Both the position numbers and the translations under genes were made by a program. The notes below the pieces were generated by a model. It was not told the origin of the DNA. It saw only the letters and a list, made by a program, of their open reading frames with translations, and did not search any database. A stretch of 64,000 bases of DNA from Candidatus Vesicomyosocius okutanii (GTDB lineage: Bacteria; Pseudomonadota; Gammaproteobacteria; PS1; Pseudothioglobaceae): positions 620,001 to 684,000 of the forward strand of contig NC_009465.1 of NCBI RefSeq assembly GCF_000010405.1. Direction: 5' to 3'. Below are positions 30,490-38,535 of the stretch, piece by piece. Every line of letters starts with the position of its first letter. The stretch's first letter is position 1.

Positions 30490-30967
30490 AAATTTCTCCT
30501 TTGATAGGGTTATCTGAATAAAAATGTAAACTTAAGCTTAACTCGGTAGCACTAATTTGATGAATATCATTATCCATTTTTCCTTTCACACTATTACTAT
30601 ATTTACACGTTCCATCAACAAGCGTACTACTACTAATCTTAGTCAATGGATTCTTATCAAAATCTTTGCATATTAACTGACCCTTAATTACATAAATAAA
30701 AGCACGGTCTGGATGTCCATGAATACGTGTTATTGCTCCTTTATCCCAATTTAATAGACCTAACCAATAACTTTTATTGTTAATAATAATATTTCTTGTG
30801 TAATTATACTGATCAAATAATAAAGTCTCTAAATCTATTTCTAAAATTAGTGTTTTTATTTTCTCAATAGCTAAAGTATATTTTTCCTCATGAAGTAATA
30901 CACACAACATCTTAAAATCAAAATTAGTTGAATGCGTATAATACGTATTTTGAATTTCTTTAAACAT
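30479..30967 (-). CDS. Cysteine-dioxygenase-type cupin
   Basis: 162-residue protein of the type I cysteine dioxygenase superfamily, non-heme iron enzymes that oxidise thiols to sulfinates. The pattern YNYTRNIIINNKSYWLGLL, then WDKGAITRIHGHPDRAFIYV, matches the family. Three candidate iron ligands are His83, His85 and His136 (NDIHQISA), with Tyr and Arg of the substrate pocket plausible at YTRN. The substrate could be cysteine, cysteamine, 3-mercaptopropionate or a peptide thiol; sequence alone does not decide. Its coupling to a decarboxylase gene (8-base overlap) favours cysteine to cysteine sulfinate. Confidence 0.75.
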   Translation of the reverse strand: MFKEIQNTYYTHSTNFDFKMLCVLLHEEKYTLAIEKIKTLILEIDLETLLFDQYNYTRNIIINNKSYWLGLLNWDKGAITRIHGHPDRAFIYVIKGQLICKDFDKNPLTKISSSTLVDGTCKYSNSVKGKMDNDIHQISATELSLSLHFYSDNPIKGEIFDF

Positions 30968-32348
30968 TATTTAATGTTCTTCCTCTCTTAACCAAACGAT
31001 TAAGTAAACTAACTAATTTCACTTTATTCATATTAATATTACTAATTAATAATCTAAATACTAATTTCTTTTCCACGTATGCTAAAGCCAGTAGGGCTTG
31101 TTGTCCCTGATATAAACTATCACGCAAACATTGATTAAAATTATTTTTATTAGAATGACTACTTTTAAAGCGAAAACATACATTAAAAGAAGTACGTTTA
31201 AGTACCATTTCTAAATCAACACTAGCGTTAATAAAATCTTCAGCAAATTTTGCCAGTTGATAGTAATTCTCAACTCTATCAGAAAACCCTTTCCTAGTAT
31301 AGAATTTCCAATCTAAAAACCATTTTAAACTATCAACACGACGACCACATTGCAATGAAGCAATACCCAAATCAGCCTCATTATCTCTAAAAATATAGCT
31401 ACCATCTCCATCTGCACAAGTACATGATAATAGATGTTTATGATTTAACAATAAAAAATTACACATTAAATTACTACCCAACATTTTGTGAAAGTCCATA
31501 GTAAAAGAATCTAGAGACTCAATACTTGTTAAAAATTTCTTTTTTAATTTCAAACTCATAATTGCCACACCGCCCCATGCACCATCACCATGTAACCAAA
31601 AATTGTGTTGCTTTTTCAGCATAGTTAACGCTTCAATATTGTCATAAGCACCTCGTACTGTTGTACCTAATGTTGCACAAACAAAAAATACTAAGCCACC
31701 TTGTTGTTTTATTTGCTTGATTTTCTCATTAAGCAATATTGTATTTATTGAGCCATCTTCAAGGGTAGATACCTTAATTAAATGATTGGTACCAATACCT
31801 AATATATTGCTTGCTTTGTCTAATGAATAATGTGCATCCTCATTAACAAAAGCAAACAAATATTTCTGGTTAAATAATCCTTGTTTTTTTACCTTTCTCA
31901 ATGCTTGATTACGTGCAACCATCATAGCAATCATATTGGCATTACTAGATCCTGTGGTCATCTGTCCTTCACCATTTTTAAAGCCTACTATATCAAGCAT
32001 TTGTTTAATCATGTATCTTTCCATTAACGTCGCAACAGGTGCAGACTCAAAAGTGCAATTTGAAGTATTGCTTAGCGCAGTTACAATTTCACCTACAATA
32101 GAAGGTTGATTAGCACCCGACCACATACGATTAGCAAAATTAGGATGACTAGTATTAGGAGAATATTCTAAATATTGTTCTACCCATGTAAATATCTCAT
32201 CCCAACACTGTGGATTTTGTTTGTTTAAATTTAAGGTTTTTTCCAACTTATTAATAGTTTGATAATTAATGAGTTGGTTAGATTTTTTAAAATTTGAAGT
32301 AGCTAAGACTTGGGTTATTTTTTGTAAAACATCCTGATTTTGCATCAA
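30960..32348 (-). CDS. Group II PLP-dependent amino-acid decarboxylase
   Basis: 462 residues, related to glutamate, cysteine-sulfinate, aspartate and diaminobutyrate decarboxylases. The family landmarks are present: ANRMWSGANQPSIVGEI, GQMTTGSSNANMIAM, stacking His173 in EDAHYSLDKA, Asp255 in WLHGDGAWGG, and the cofactor lysine Lys288 in DFHKMLGSNLM. The C-terminal small domain is complete. Because the next gene is a cysteine-dioxygenase-type cupin, cysteine sulfinate to hypotaurine is the natural guess, but glutamate or 2,4-diaminobutyrate cannot be excluded. Confidence 0.85.
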   Translation of the reverse strand: MMQNQDVLQKITQVLATSNFKKSNQLINYQTINKLEKTLNLNKQNPQCWDEIFTWVEQYLEYSPNTSHPNFANRMWSGANQPSIVGEIVTALSNTSNCTFESAPVATLMERYMIKQMLDIVGFKNGEGQMTTGSSNANMIAMMVARNQALRKVKKQGLFNQKYLFAFVNEDAHYSLDKASNILGIGTNHLIKVSTLEDGSINTILLNEKIKQIKQQGGLVFFVCATLGTTVRGAYDNIEALTMLKKQHNFWLHGDGAWGGVAIMSLKLKKKFLTSIESLDSFTMDFHKMLGSNLMCNFLLLNHKHLLSCTCADGDGSYIFRDNEADLGIASLQCGRRVDSLKWFLDWKFYTRKGFSDRVENYYQLAKFAEDFINASVDLEMVLKRTSFNVCFRFKSSHSNKNNFNQCLRDSLYQGQQALLALAYVEKKLVFRLLISNINMNKVKLVSLLNRLVKRGRTLNNV

Positions 32349-32349
32349 A

Positions 32350-32811
32350 TTAAGCTCGTTTATTGAGAAGAAACATTACAACGCCTAAAACTAAAATAGA
32401 AAAAACTACATTCACCAAGCCTGAATCAGTTTGTATTTGTCCATTCTGATTCCACTTAACTATCCAGTTCAATAGGATAAATAAATAAAACAAAACTGAA
32501 TACATCATCACTAATACCATTAAACCACTAATGAAATGTAAATCTTTTCTTAAATACCAAAAAATAATAGGAGATAGCACAATTAAAAAAGTAAATAACT
32601 TAGAACTATTAATAACATAAGAGCTGTATTGAACAAATAATTCACTTATCATACCGCCTAGAAAATAACTCATCCAAGCACCAAAAGTAAAAAAGATATA
32701 TAAGGATTCTATTGCATAACTAGTAAATGTATAAGGTAATGAGCTTAAAAAAACATACAATACCAATAAGAGAACCAACCAACCAGCAACAACTTTAATG
32801 GTATTATTCAT
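32350..32811 (-). CDS. Hypothetical four- to five-helix membrane protein
   Basis: 153 residues, unrecognised. Hydrophobic segments: VVAGWLVLLLVLYVFLSSL, IFFTFGAWMSYFLGGMI, LFTFLIVLSPIIFWYL, FISGLMVLVMMYSVLFYLF and VNVVFSILVLGVVMFLL. No charged motif within the helices suggests a catalytic site. It starts the six-gene run (its stop is one base before the decarboxylase start) and lies 44 bases after the TrpD2-like gene, so a promoter could sit in that gap. Confidence 0.6.
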   Translation of the reverse strand: MNNTIKVVAGWLVLLLVLYVFLSSLPYTFTSYAIESLYIFFTFGAWMSYFLGGMISELFVQYSSYVINSSKLFTFLIVLSPIIFWYLRKDLHFISGLMVLVMMYSVLFYLFILLNWIVKWNQNGQIQTDSGLVNVVFSILVLGVVMFLLNKRA

Positions 32812-32855
32812 GTTTTTATTCCCTTTTTTTGTTTTGTGATAATTTTATTATTTAA

Positions 32856-33920
32856 TTATAAACGACTCAATACTTTGCCAGAGTCTAAGACCGCTCTTGT
32901 TATACAGGCAGCCTCAATCAATGAGCTAGCCTTTCTAGTATGCCAAAGAATTAAACTAGCAGCTAAAACTAAACCATCATAAAACAGACCTTTTTCACCT
33001 GATAAAGCTGATTTTCCTAATTTAACTGTATAATCTGCTAGGGCTTTGATATCACTATATACATTTAGCCCACTAGGAAATGAAATGGCACGAATATCTT
33101 GATAGATACCCAACAACTTAGGGTCAATATCCACTTTATCTTGCTCAACCGAACCTTGGTAAGAAATCATTAACCCCTTTTGGCGAAGTGAAGGAATAAC
33201 GCCTCCTTCAACACCTCTAACTAACAACGATGTATCCATGCCTGAAGCGGTTACTAAATGCGCATAAATAGGAGGATAAGGCTTATGTACATAGCCTAAA
33301 ATAGAGTGTGTTTTTTTTCCGCGCATTGGACCAATTAAAGTTTCTACAGTATTAATCACACTACGCTTAATAATTTTATTACGCAAAGGCACAAGATTAT
33401 GCAAACCTTGGCAATAGTTTTCTTGATCAATATACGACCAACCAATACTGCTATCTTCAAGCCGGACCTTAGCTTGCTTAGTTGAGTTATTGATATTCAA
33501 ACCCAAAGCCTCATTAATATGTCGATGAGTAAGTCCATACTTTGGAGATACACTATCTAAACCATGAATAACGGTAGGCAAACCAAGCTCAGCCAACAAT
33601 GGCGGTAAAAATGATGATATTGGAATTGAACGACTATACCCACTATAAGGATCACCTAAATCTACCAAATTATCAACAATAACTTGTTGCTGATCAGACT
33701 CACAAAGAATAGCAGCAAGAATACCCTCACTTTCTTCACGTGTTTCACGTTTCATGCGTAGTGCAATTAAAAAAATAGCTATTTGCACCTCATTAATTTC
33801 TCCACGAAGAATACTTAACATACCTGCCTTTGCCTCTTCAAAATCAATATTCTTACTCAAATCAGGACCTGTTGCTATGCGTTGAATAATTGAGTGTATA
33901 AGTTTTTGAGATATTTTCAT
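32856..33920 (-). CDS. TrpD2/YbiB-like phosphoribosyltransferase-family protein
   Basis: 354 residues of the glycosyltransferase-3 fold shared by anthranilate phosphoribosyltransferase. The helical N-terminal domain (ILRGEINEVQIAIFLIALRMKRET) and the later ETLIGPMRGKK and GYVHKPYPPIYAHLV regions fit. The glycine-rich PRPP loop of true TrpD (GTGGD) is replaced by LVDLGDPYSGYSRSIP, as in the TrpD2/YbiB subgroup, which binds nucleic acid instead of making tryptophan. It overlaps the Rieske gene by four bases. In free-living relatives such genes often lie near nitrate/nitrite assimilation genes, a point I recall rather than see. Confidence 0.75.
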   Translation of the reverse strand: MKISQKLIHSIIQRIATGPDLSKNIDFEEAKAGMLSILRGEINEVQIAIFLIALRMKRETREESEGILAAILCESDQQQVIVDNLVDLGDPYSGYSRSIPISSFLPPLLAELGLPTVIHGLDSVSPKYGLTHRHINEALGLNINNSTKQAKVRLEDSSIGWSYIDQENYCQGLHNLVPLRNKIIKRSVINTVETLIGPMRGKKTHSILGYVHKPYPPIYAHLVTASGMDTSLLVRGVEGGVIPSLRQKGLMISYQGSVEQDKVDIDPKLLGIYQDIRAISFPSGLNVYSDIKALADYTVKLGKSALSGEKGLFYDGLVLAASLILWHTRKASSLIEAACITRAVLDSGKVLSRL

Positions 33921-34213
33921 AATTCTAAATAAATTTTATTATTTTCTTGCTTGATAGGATAAATACGTAAATTATCTACACTTTTCTGTGTACTATTTCC
34001 TGTAATTAAATCAAAACTAAATCCATGCAATGAACATTTGATTCGATCACCTTTTAAACAACCTAACGTTAATTTAATATCTTCATGTGGACAACGATTA
34101 TCTGCACAATACAACTTACCTTGGTTAAGTGTAACAAATAAATCCTTACCTTCTACAACAACTTCAACCATTTCTCCTTCTTTTGGTTCTTTATCTAGAA
34201 TTTTTACCCACAT
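33917..34213 (-). CDS. Rieske [2Fe-2S] ferredoxin
   Basis: 98-residue soluble Rieske protein. The cluster ligands are Cys41 and His43 in NRCPHEDIKL, and Cys60 and His63 in IKCSLHGFSFDL; the disulfide Cys of respiratory Rieske proteins are missing, as in oxygenase ferredoxins and NirD. It could carry electrons to an oxygenase or serve as the small subunit missing from NirB. It is coupled to the TrpD2-like gene and separated by five bases from the transglycosylase gene. Confidence 0.88.
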   Translation of the reverse strand: MWVKILDKEPKEGEMVEVVVEGKDLFVTLNQGKLYCADNRCPHEDIKLTLGCLKGDRIKCSLHGFSFDLITGNSTQKSVDNLRIYPIKQENNKIYLEL

Positions 34214-34218
34214 AAAAC

Positions 34219-34827
34219 TTAGAAGAATTTCCAGATATTGTTGTTATCCAATCGCGGAGCGCATTGTTTAAGTTGATGCTTATAACGTTTTGCATTATCA
34301 TCAACACCACCTGCGATTTTCATCAACCATGGCTTAACAAGATAAGTTTGTTTATTGAAACCGCTATGTCCATCATGATAAGCAAGATATTGATTGTATG
34401 TATCTGATTTATCAATACCAGAACGTTTACTGGACTGGTTAGCATACCAACCAATAAAATTTATAGCATCATCAAAATTATTACGATTGATATTTTGTTT
34501 ACCTGTTTTTAACTGATACCACTCCCAAGTTATGTCCCTAATTTGAGCAAAACCATAAGCACTACTCTGTCTAAACCATGGCACAACACCAAATAATTTA
34601 TCTCTTGGTGGTCTTGCATTTGATGCAAAATGCGACTCTTGGTACATAATAGCTAATTGCACATGCATAGGTATACCATACTTTTTCTCACTAGCTCTAA
34701 CTGCTTGATACCAACTCACTTTCTCATCCATTAAATGACAAATATTATTCACTTGTATTGCAGGTGTTGAAAAACACCCGCTAAGTGCTAATGAGATTAA
34801 TACAATAAGTAAAAGTTTACTCACCAC
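34219..34827 (-). CDS. Lipoprotein lytic transglycosylase (SLT fold)
   Basis: Cleaves peptidoglycan glycan strands, probably at the outer membrane. 202 residues: lipoprotein signal with lipobox LSGC (Cys18), then an SLT domain with the catalytic Glu in AIMYQESHF and the following SSAYGFAQIRDITW motif. The family is reminiscent of EmtA/MltE-like enzymes. Its stop is five bases before the Rieske start, and its start overlaps the cold-shock-domain gene by seven bases. Confidence 0.85.
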   Translation of the reverse strand: MVSKLLLIVLISLALSGCFSTPAIQVNNICHLMDEKVSWYQAVRASEKKYGIPMHVQLAIMYQESHFASNARPPRDKLFGVVPWFRQSSAYGFAQIRDITWEWYQLKTGKQNINRNNFDDAINFIGWYANQSSKRSGIDKSDTYNQYLAYHDGHSGFNKQTYLVKPWLMKIAGGVDDNAKRYKHQLKQCAPRLDNNNIWKFF

Positions 34828-35138
34828 CCAAATATTTTATAAACAATAATAGCTTGAATAATAAACAAAATAACAAACATACTTTTAATAGTGTTATATG
34901 ATAACGTCTTAGATTTAAGATTAGGCGTTTTAATGCTTTTTTCCAAATTAACATCCATTGCTACCCAACCTTTTTCAGAATTCTGCGTATTAAAAACAAC
35001 ACGTGTATTAACTTTCAAGCGAGATTTATTAAAAATATTTTTTTGATGAACAAAATATTTTTCACCATCATCACCCATAATAAAACCATACCCCTTAGTG
35101 CCAAATTGGGCAACTGTTCCCTGTACTTTCTTTACCAT
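34821..35138 (-). CDS. Cold-shock domain protein with C-terminal membrane helix
   Basis: 105 residues. The N-terminal 65 form a cold-shock OB fold: VQGTVAQFGTKGYGFIMGDDGEKYFVHQ, with the RNP1-like GYGFI and RNP2-like YFVHQ. A single hydrophobic helix ends the protein (SMFVILFIIQAIIVYKIF, about residues 86-103). This is neither a plain CspA (about 70 residues) nor the usual CSD-DUF1294 fusion, which has more helices; it may be a shortened form of the latter. It would place a nucleic-acid-binding domain at the membrane. Confidence 0.7.
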   Translation of the reverse strand: MVKKVQGTVAQFGTKGYGFIMGDDGEKYFVHQKNIFNKSRLKVNTRVVFNTQNSEKGWVAMDVNLEKSIKTPNLKSKTLSYNTIKSMFVILFIIQAIIVYKIFGW

Positions 35139-35780
35139 TCCTTCCTCTTATTTTTTTTACACAAACAATACGTTTTTTCTTAATAAAATCAACATTTTTA
35201 CGTTAAAATTTGAACTCATTTTTAATATCATCGAAACATTGTAACCGCTGACACTCAAACCCTTTAAAGGTTACCTCTGCCTATCATTAATTACATAAGA
35301 GGGCCACTTATTCGTAAGTAAGGATAAAGGTTAACCACAGTATTCTACAATCAGTAGATATTATATCGTATAAATAGGATGTATATTTTGCTCTTAAAAC
35401 TAAAGACAGTTCAATTCAAACTCTTTATCATATATAGTACTAACATGATTTAAAATGTTAGAATTAAGATTAAGATAATTACCATATATAGATATCAATA
35501 TCTTTTAAAAGATTACACAACAAATTTATCACTTTTATTAGTAGAAAACACAACTTAATTCTCTACAAAGAGCTGTTGATTACAAGTTAACTTAACACCC
35601 AATATCTTAAAATCTTTTCTTAAGAAATACAACATAATCAATACTTTAACCACATAATGATATAAATACACAATTACTAAAATTTAATTCCAGATAATTA
35701 ACTAATTTTGTTTTGAGCTAATTTGTATAATAGTCTATATTTACCTTATTACCAACGTATTATCTAATCACTCATATATA
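35139..35780. other. Divergent spacer with a structured segment
   Basis: 642 bases between divergent genes. Most is featureless AT-rich sequence, but about 35220-35345 is visibly richer in G and C. It contains a GTAACC/GGTTAC pair (35241-35246 and 35269-35274) and the palindromes CCTTTAAAGG, ACTTATTCGTAAGT and GGTTAACC. This could be the folded leader of the cold-shock-domain gene or a small RNA. It does not match SRP, tmRNA or RNase P signatures. Confidence 0.4.
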
Positions 35781-36272
35781 ATGATAAACCATAAAAAAAG
35801 AAAAATATTCTTACAATGGCTACTAGTCATTATTGCTATTTTTAGTTTTCGTGTTTATCAACAACATGACTTAAGTAGTGGTGTCATACCCAGTTTTAAT
35901 AGCAAAACTCTAAGCAATGTGGTTGTCTCATCACACTCAAATAAGCCAACTTTGATACATTTTTGGGCAACTTGGTGTAGGATCTGTCAACTTGAAAATG
36001 ATAACATACAAACCATAAGCAGTAATTATAGAGTGCTTAATATTGCCATACAATCTGGTTCTGACACTGATTTAAAAGCATATGCAAAAGAGCATGATAT
36101 GAAAATAGACAATATTATTAATGATAAATCTAGCTCTTTAGCAAAACTACTTGGTGTTAAAGCCACACCAACTAGTTTTTTCATCTCAAAGGATAATCAA
36201 ATTAAATTTAGCGAAGTTGGTTATGTGAGTATGCTAGGTTATCGCTTAAGATTATGGTGGACAAGTTTATGA
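35781..36272 (+). CDS. Membrane-anchored thioredoxin-like protein (TlpA/ScsD type)
   Basis: 163 residues: an N-terminal membrane anchor (FLQWLLVIIAIFSFRVY, about 10-27) and a periplasmic thioredoxin domain with active site FWATWCRICQLEN, and the cis-Pro strand VKATPTSFFISKDN. The CRIC active site and short length resemble ScsD-like disulfide reductases. The substrate is unknown; it may back up CcmG. It overlaps ung by four bases. Confidence 0.8.
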   Translation: MINHKKRKIFLQWLLVIIAIFSFRVYQQHDLSSGVIPSFNSKTLSNVVVSSHSNKPTLIHFWATWCRICQLENDNIQTISSNYRVLNIAIQSGSDTDLKAYAKEHDMKIDNIINDKSSSLAKLLGVKATPTSFFISKDNQIKFSEVGYVSMLGYRLRLWWTSL

Positions 36273-36928
36273 ACATACAAAATTGGCACCCAAGTATCAA
36301 AACATTACTGAAAACACAGTCAATAATCAATTTAAAACTTTTCTTGATACGACAAAGAAAAGCTAAAAAAGTTATCCTACCTAATTCTAACAACTGGTTT
36401 AAAGCATTTGAACTAACTGCGTTTGATAAAGTTAAAGTTGTCATTCTTGGACAAGATCCTTATCACGGACTAGGACAGGCGCATGGTTTGAGTTTTTCAG
36501 TAGTTCATGGCGTAAAAAAGCCACCATCACTTAATAATATCTTTAAAGAATTACATAATGATTTAAATATTGAACCTAAACAAAATAGCAATCTAACTCG
36601 TTGGGCAATACAAGGTGTTTTACTACTTAATAGCGTTTTAACTGTTGAAGTCAATAAAGCGGCTTCTCATTCTAATCAAGGTTGGGAAGTATTTACTGAT
36701 AGCGTTATTAGAACCCTAAGTAAAGAACAACAACATTTAGTGTTTATGCTTTGGGGCGCTCATGCAAAAAGAAAATCTATATTGATTGATAGAAATAAGC
36801 ATTTGATTCTCACTAGCACACACCCTTCTCCCTTGTCAGCACATCGTGGTTTTTTAGGTTGTCGGCATTTCTCAAAGGCCAATAATTATCTTAAAATACA
36901 CAACCAACAAGTGATCAACTGGCAATAA
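36269..36928 (+). CDS. ung: Uracil-DNA glycosylase
   Basis: Removes uracil from DNA. 219 residues from the ATG at 36269 (MNIQNWHPS), which overlaps the previous stop (ATGA); a frame start five codons earlier is less likely. The catalytic water-activating Asp is in [20 protein letters not shown], and the His-Ser loop is [17 protein letters not shown]. Retaining Ung makes sense where C-to-T drift is strong. Confidence 0.96.
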
Positions 36929-37965
36929 TGAAATTAGTCATTGACGATGCTTGCTATGCTCATAAAGAAATATTTAGCCACTTTGGTAATATCTCTACCA
37001 TCGCTGGTAGAGATATTAACTCCACCTCAGTTAAGAATGCAGATATATTAATTGTACGTTCACGTACTAAAGTTAATCATGTATTATTAGATGGTAGCCA
37101 AGTTAAATTTGTTGGCTCAACAGTTACTGGGCTAGACCATATTGATCAAGATTATTTAAAATCTAAAGGTATTAAATTTTTTTCAGCCCAAGGTTGTAAT
37201 TCAATGGCAGTAGCAGAATTTGTAATAAGTGCTATTGTTAATTTAGCAGATGAATTGGATTTTGATTATCAAAAGAAAACCTTAGGTATTATTGGCATAG
37301 GGAATGTAGGTGCAAGACTAGCAAAAAAAGCTAAATTAATGGGTATTAAAACCTTGCTTAATGATCCACCACGACAAATGTATGAGAACTTGCCAAACTT
37401 TGTGGATTTAAAAACAACATTAAGCGCTGATATTGTCACTTTTCATACACCGCTAACTGTTAATGGTAAATACCCATCCTATCAACTACTCAATGAAAAT
37501 AATTTTCATTATATTTTAGATAAAACTATTCTTTTTAACGTAGCACGTGGCGGTATAATAAAGGAGACAATATGGCAAGAATATAAAACACTTGCTAATA
37601 TTATTGATTGCTGGGAAGATGAACCAAACATCAACCTAAAATTACAAAATACTGCTTATCTAGCCACGCCACACATAGCTGGACACTCAATTGATGCAAA
37701 ATTTATAGGAAGTTTTATGGTATATGAAGCGCTGTGTGATTTTTTAGGTAAAAAACAAGATAGTAACATCAAAAATTTAATTAACCTTGATAAGTTATCC
37801 ATAAATAAGGATACCTTAAAAAATACATTAAATAAAATTTACGATTTTCGACAAGATGCAAAAGCTATTCAAGATATTAATAATTTTGAAGACTATCGCA
37901 GAAATTACCCTGTTCGTTATGAGTGGCATCATTTTAAAAGTAAAACTACCTTGCCAATTGCTTAA
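36928..37965 (+). CDS. pdxB: Erythronate-4-phosphate dehydrogenase
   Basis: Second step of the DXP-dependent vitamin B6 pathway. 345 residues: NAD-binding [13 protein letters not shown], catalytic Arg in VARGGIIKE, Glu in DCWEDEPNI and His in [12 protein letters not shown], plus the C-terminal dimerisation domain that distinguishes PdxB from other D-2-hydroxyacid dehydrogenases. The ATG overlaps the last base of the ung stop. PLP made this way would serve the decarboxylase and Alr in the window. A 14-bp perfect inverted repeat lies at codons about 20-30. Confidence 0.94.
36987..37018. repeat. Perfect inverted repeat in pdxB, 14-bp arms
   Basis: Arms TAATATCTCTACCA and TGGTAGAGATATTA flank a TCGC loop. 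It encodes part of the N-terminal domain and would form a very stable hairpin in the mRNA. Confidence 0.92.
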
Positions 37966-38019
37966 CCTTTAAAGCATGGTTGTTTAAAATATTTGTCTAA
38001 TTCAACTTTCTTTATCTTT

Positions 38020-38526
38020 AAATCACAGTATAATAGAATTTGTAAATAATATTCATCTTGAAATAGATAAATTAAATTTTTTTATAGTTCTTTTATATAA
38101 CATCAACACAAATCACAAAAGCTTTAAATATTTTGATATGGCATATATACAATATTACTATCAATAATAAAAATAGTTTGTGTTTGATAAATATCATCAA
38201 ACGATACAGACATAATATCAACTTCACAAAAATCTTCTGTTAATATTTACCCAAACAAATACAATACTATTTAGTGTTTTGATATTAACTCAAACACTTT
38301 AATCACTGCTTTAATGGTTTTTACAATTTACTCAATGAAAAACTAATCAATCTATCATTATCTATATACCTACTATGTCTAATAGAGTTTAACCTCTAAT
38401 GCAATGTATTACTTTATTGGCAGGAAAATTTTTCTCTCTTACCAAATTTAAGATAGATCCTAATCAAATAAACTCAATACTAAACCCTATTCCACAATAA
38501 GGACAGGTTGTTTTAAAACTTATCAT
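38020..38526 (-). pseudogene. nasA: Decayed assimilatory nitrate reductase (NasA/NarB catalytic subunit)
   Basis: The spacer after pdxB is a relic gene. From the ATG at 38526, ten bases after the kinase-gene stop, the frame reads MISFKTTCPYCGIG, the [4Fe-4S] start of the NasA/NarB family, then a TGA. The same frame continues to NFPANKVIHCIRG, equal to the family's HPAN-GRLCVKG block, where the first two cluster cysteines are still present. Further pieces in shifted frames are LLDIVG, NDRLIS, LTEDF (family TEDYY) and DIYQTQTIFIIDSNIV (family ADLVFLIGSN). Stops, frameshifts and deletions total perhaps three-quarters of the gene. Its place beside the NarK transporter and kinase matches assimilation clusters. 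The downstream limit is approximate. Confidence 0.78.
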
Positions 38527-38535
38527 TCTTTCATT

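Noticed and set aside
35220-35345. Known housekeeping RNA (SRP, tmRNA, RNase P)
   Set aside because: None of the defining core sequences of these RNAs is present.
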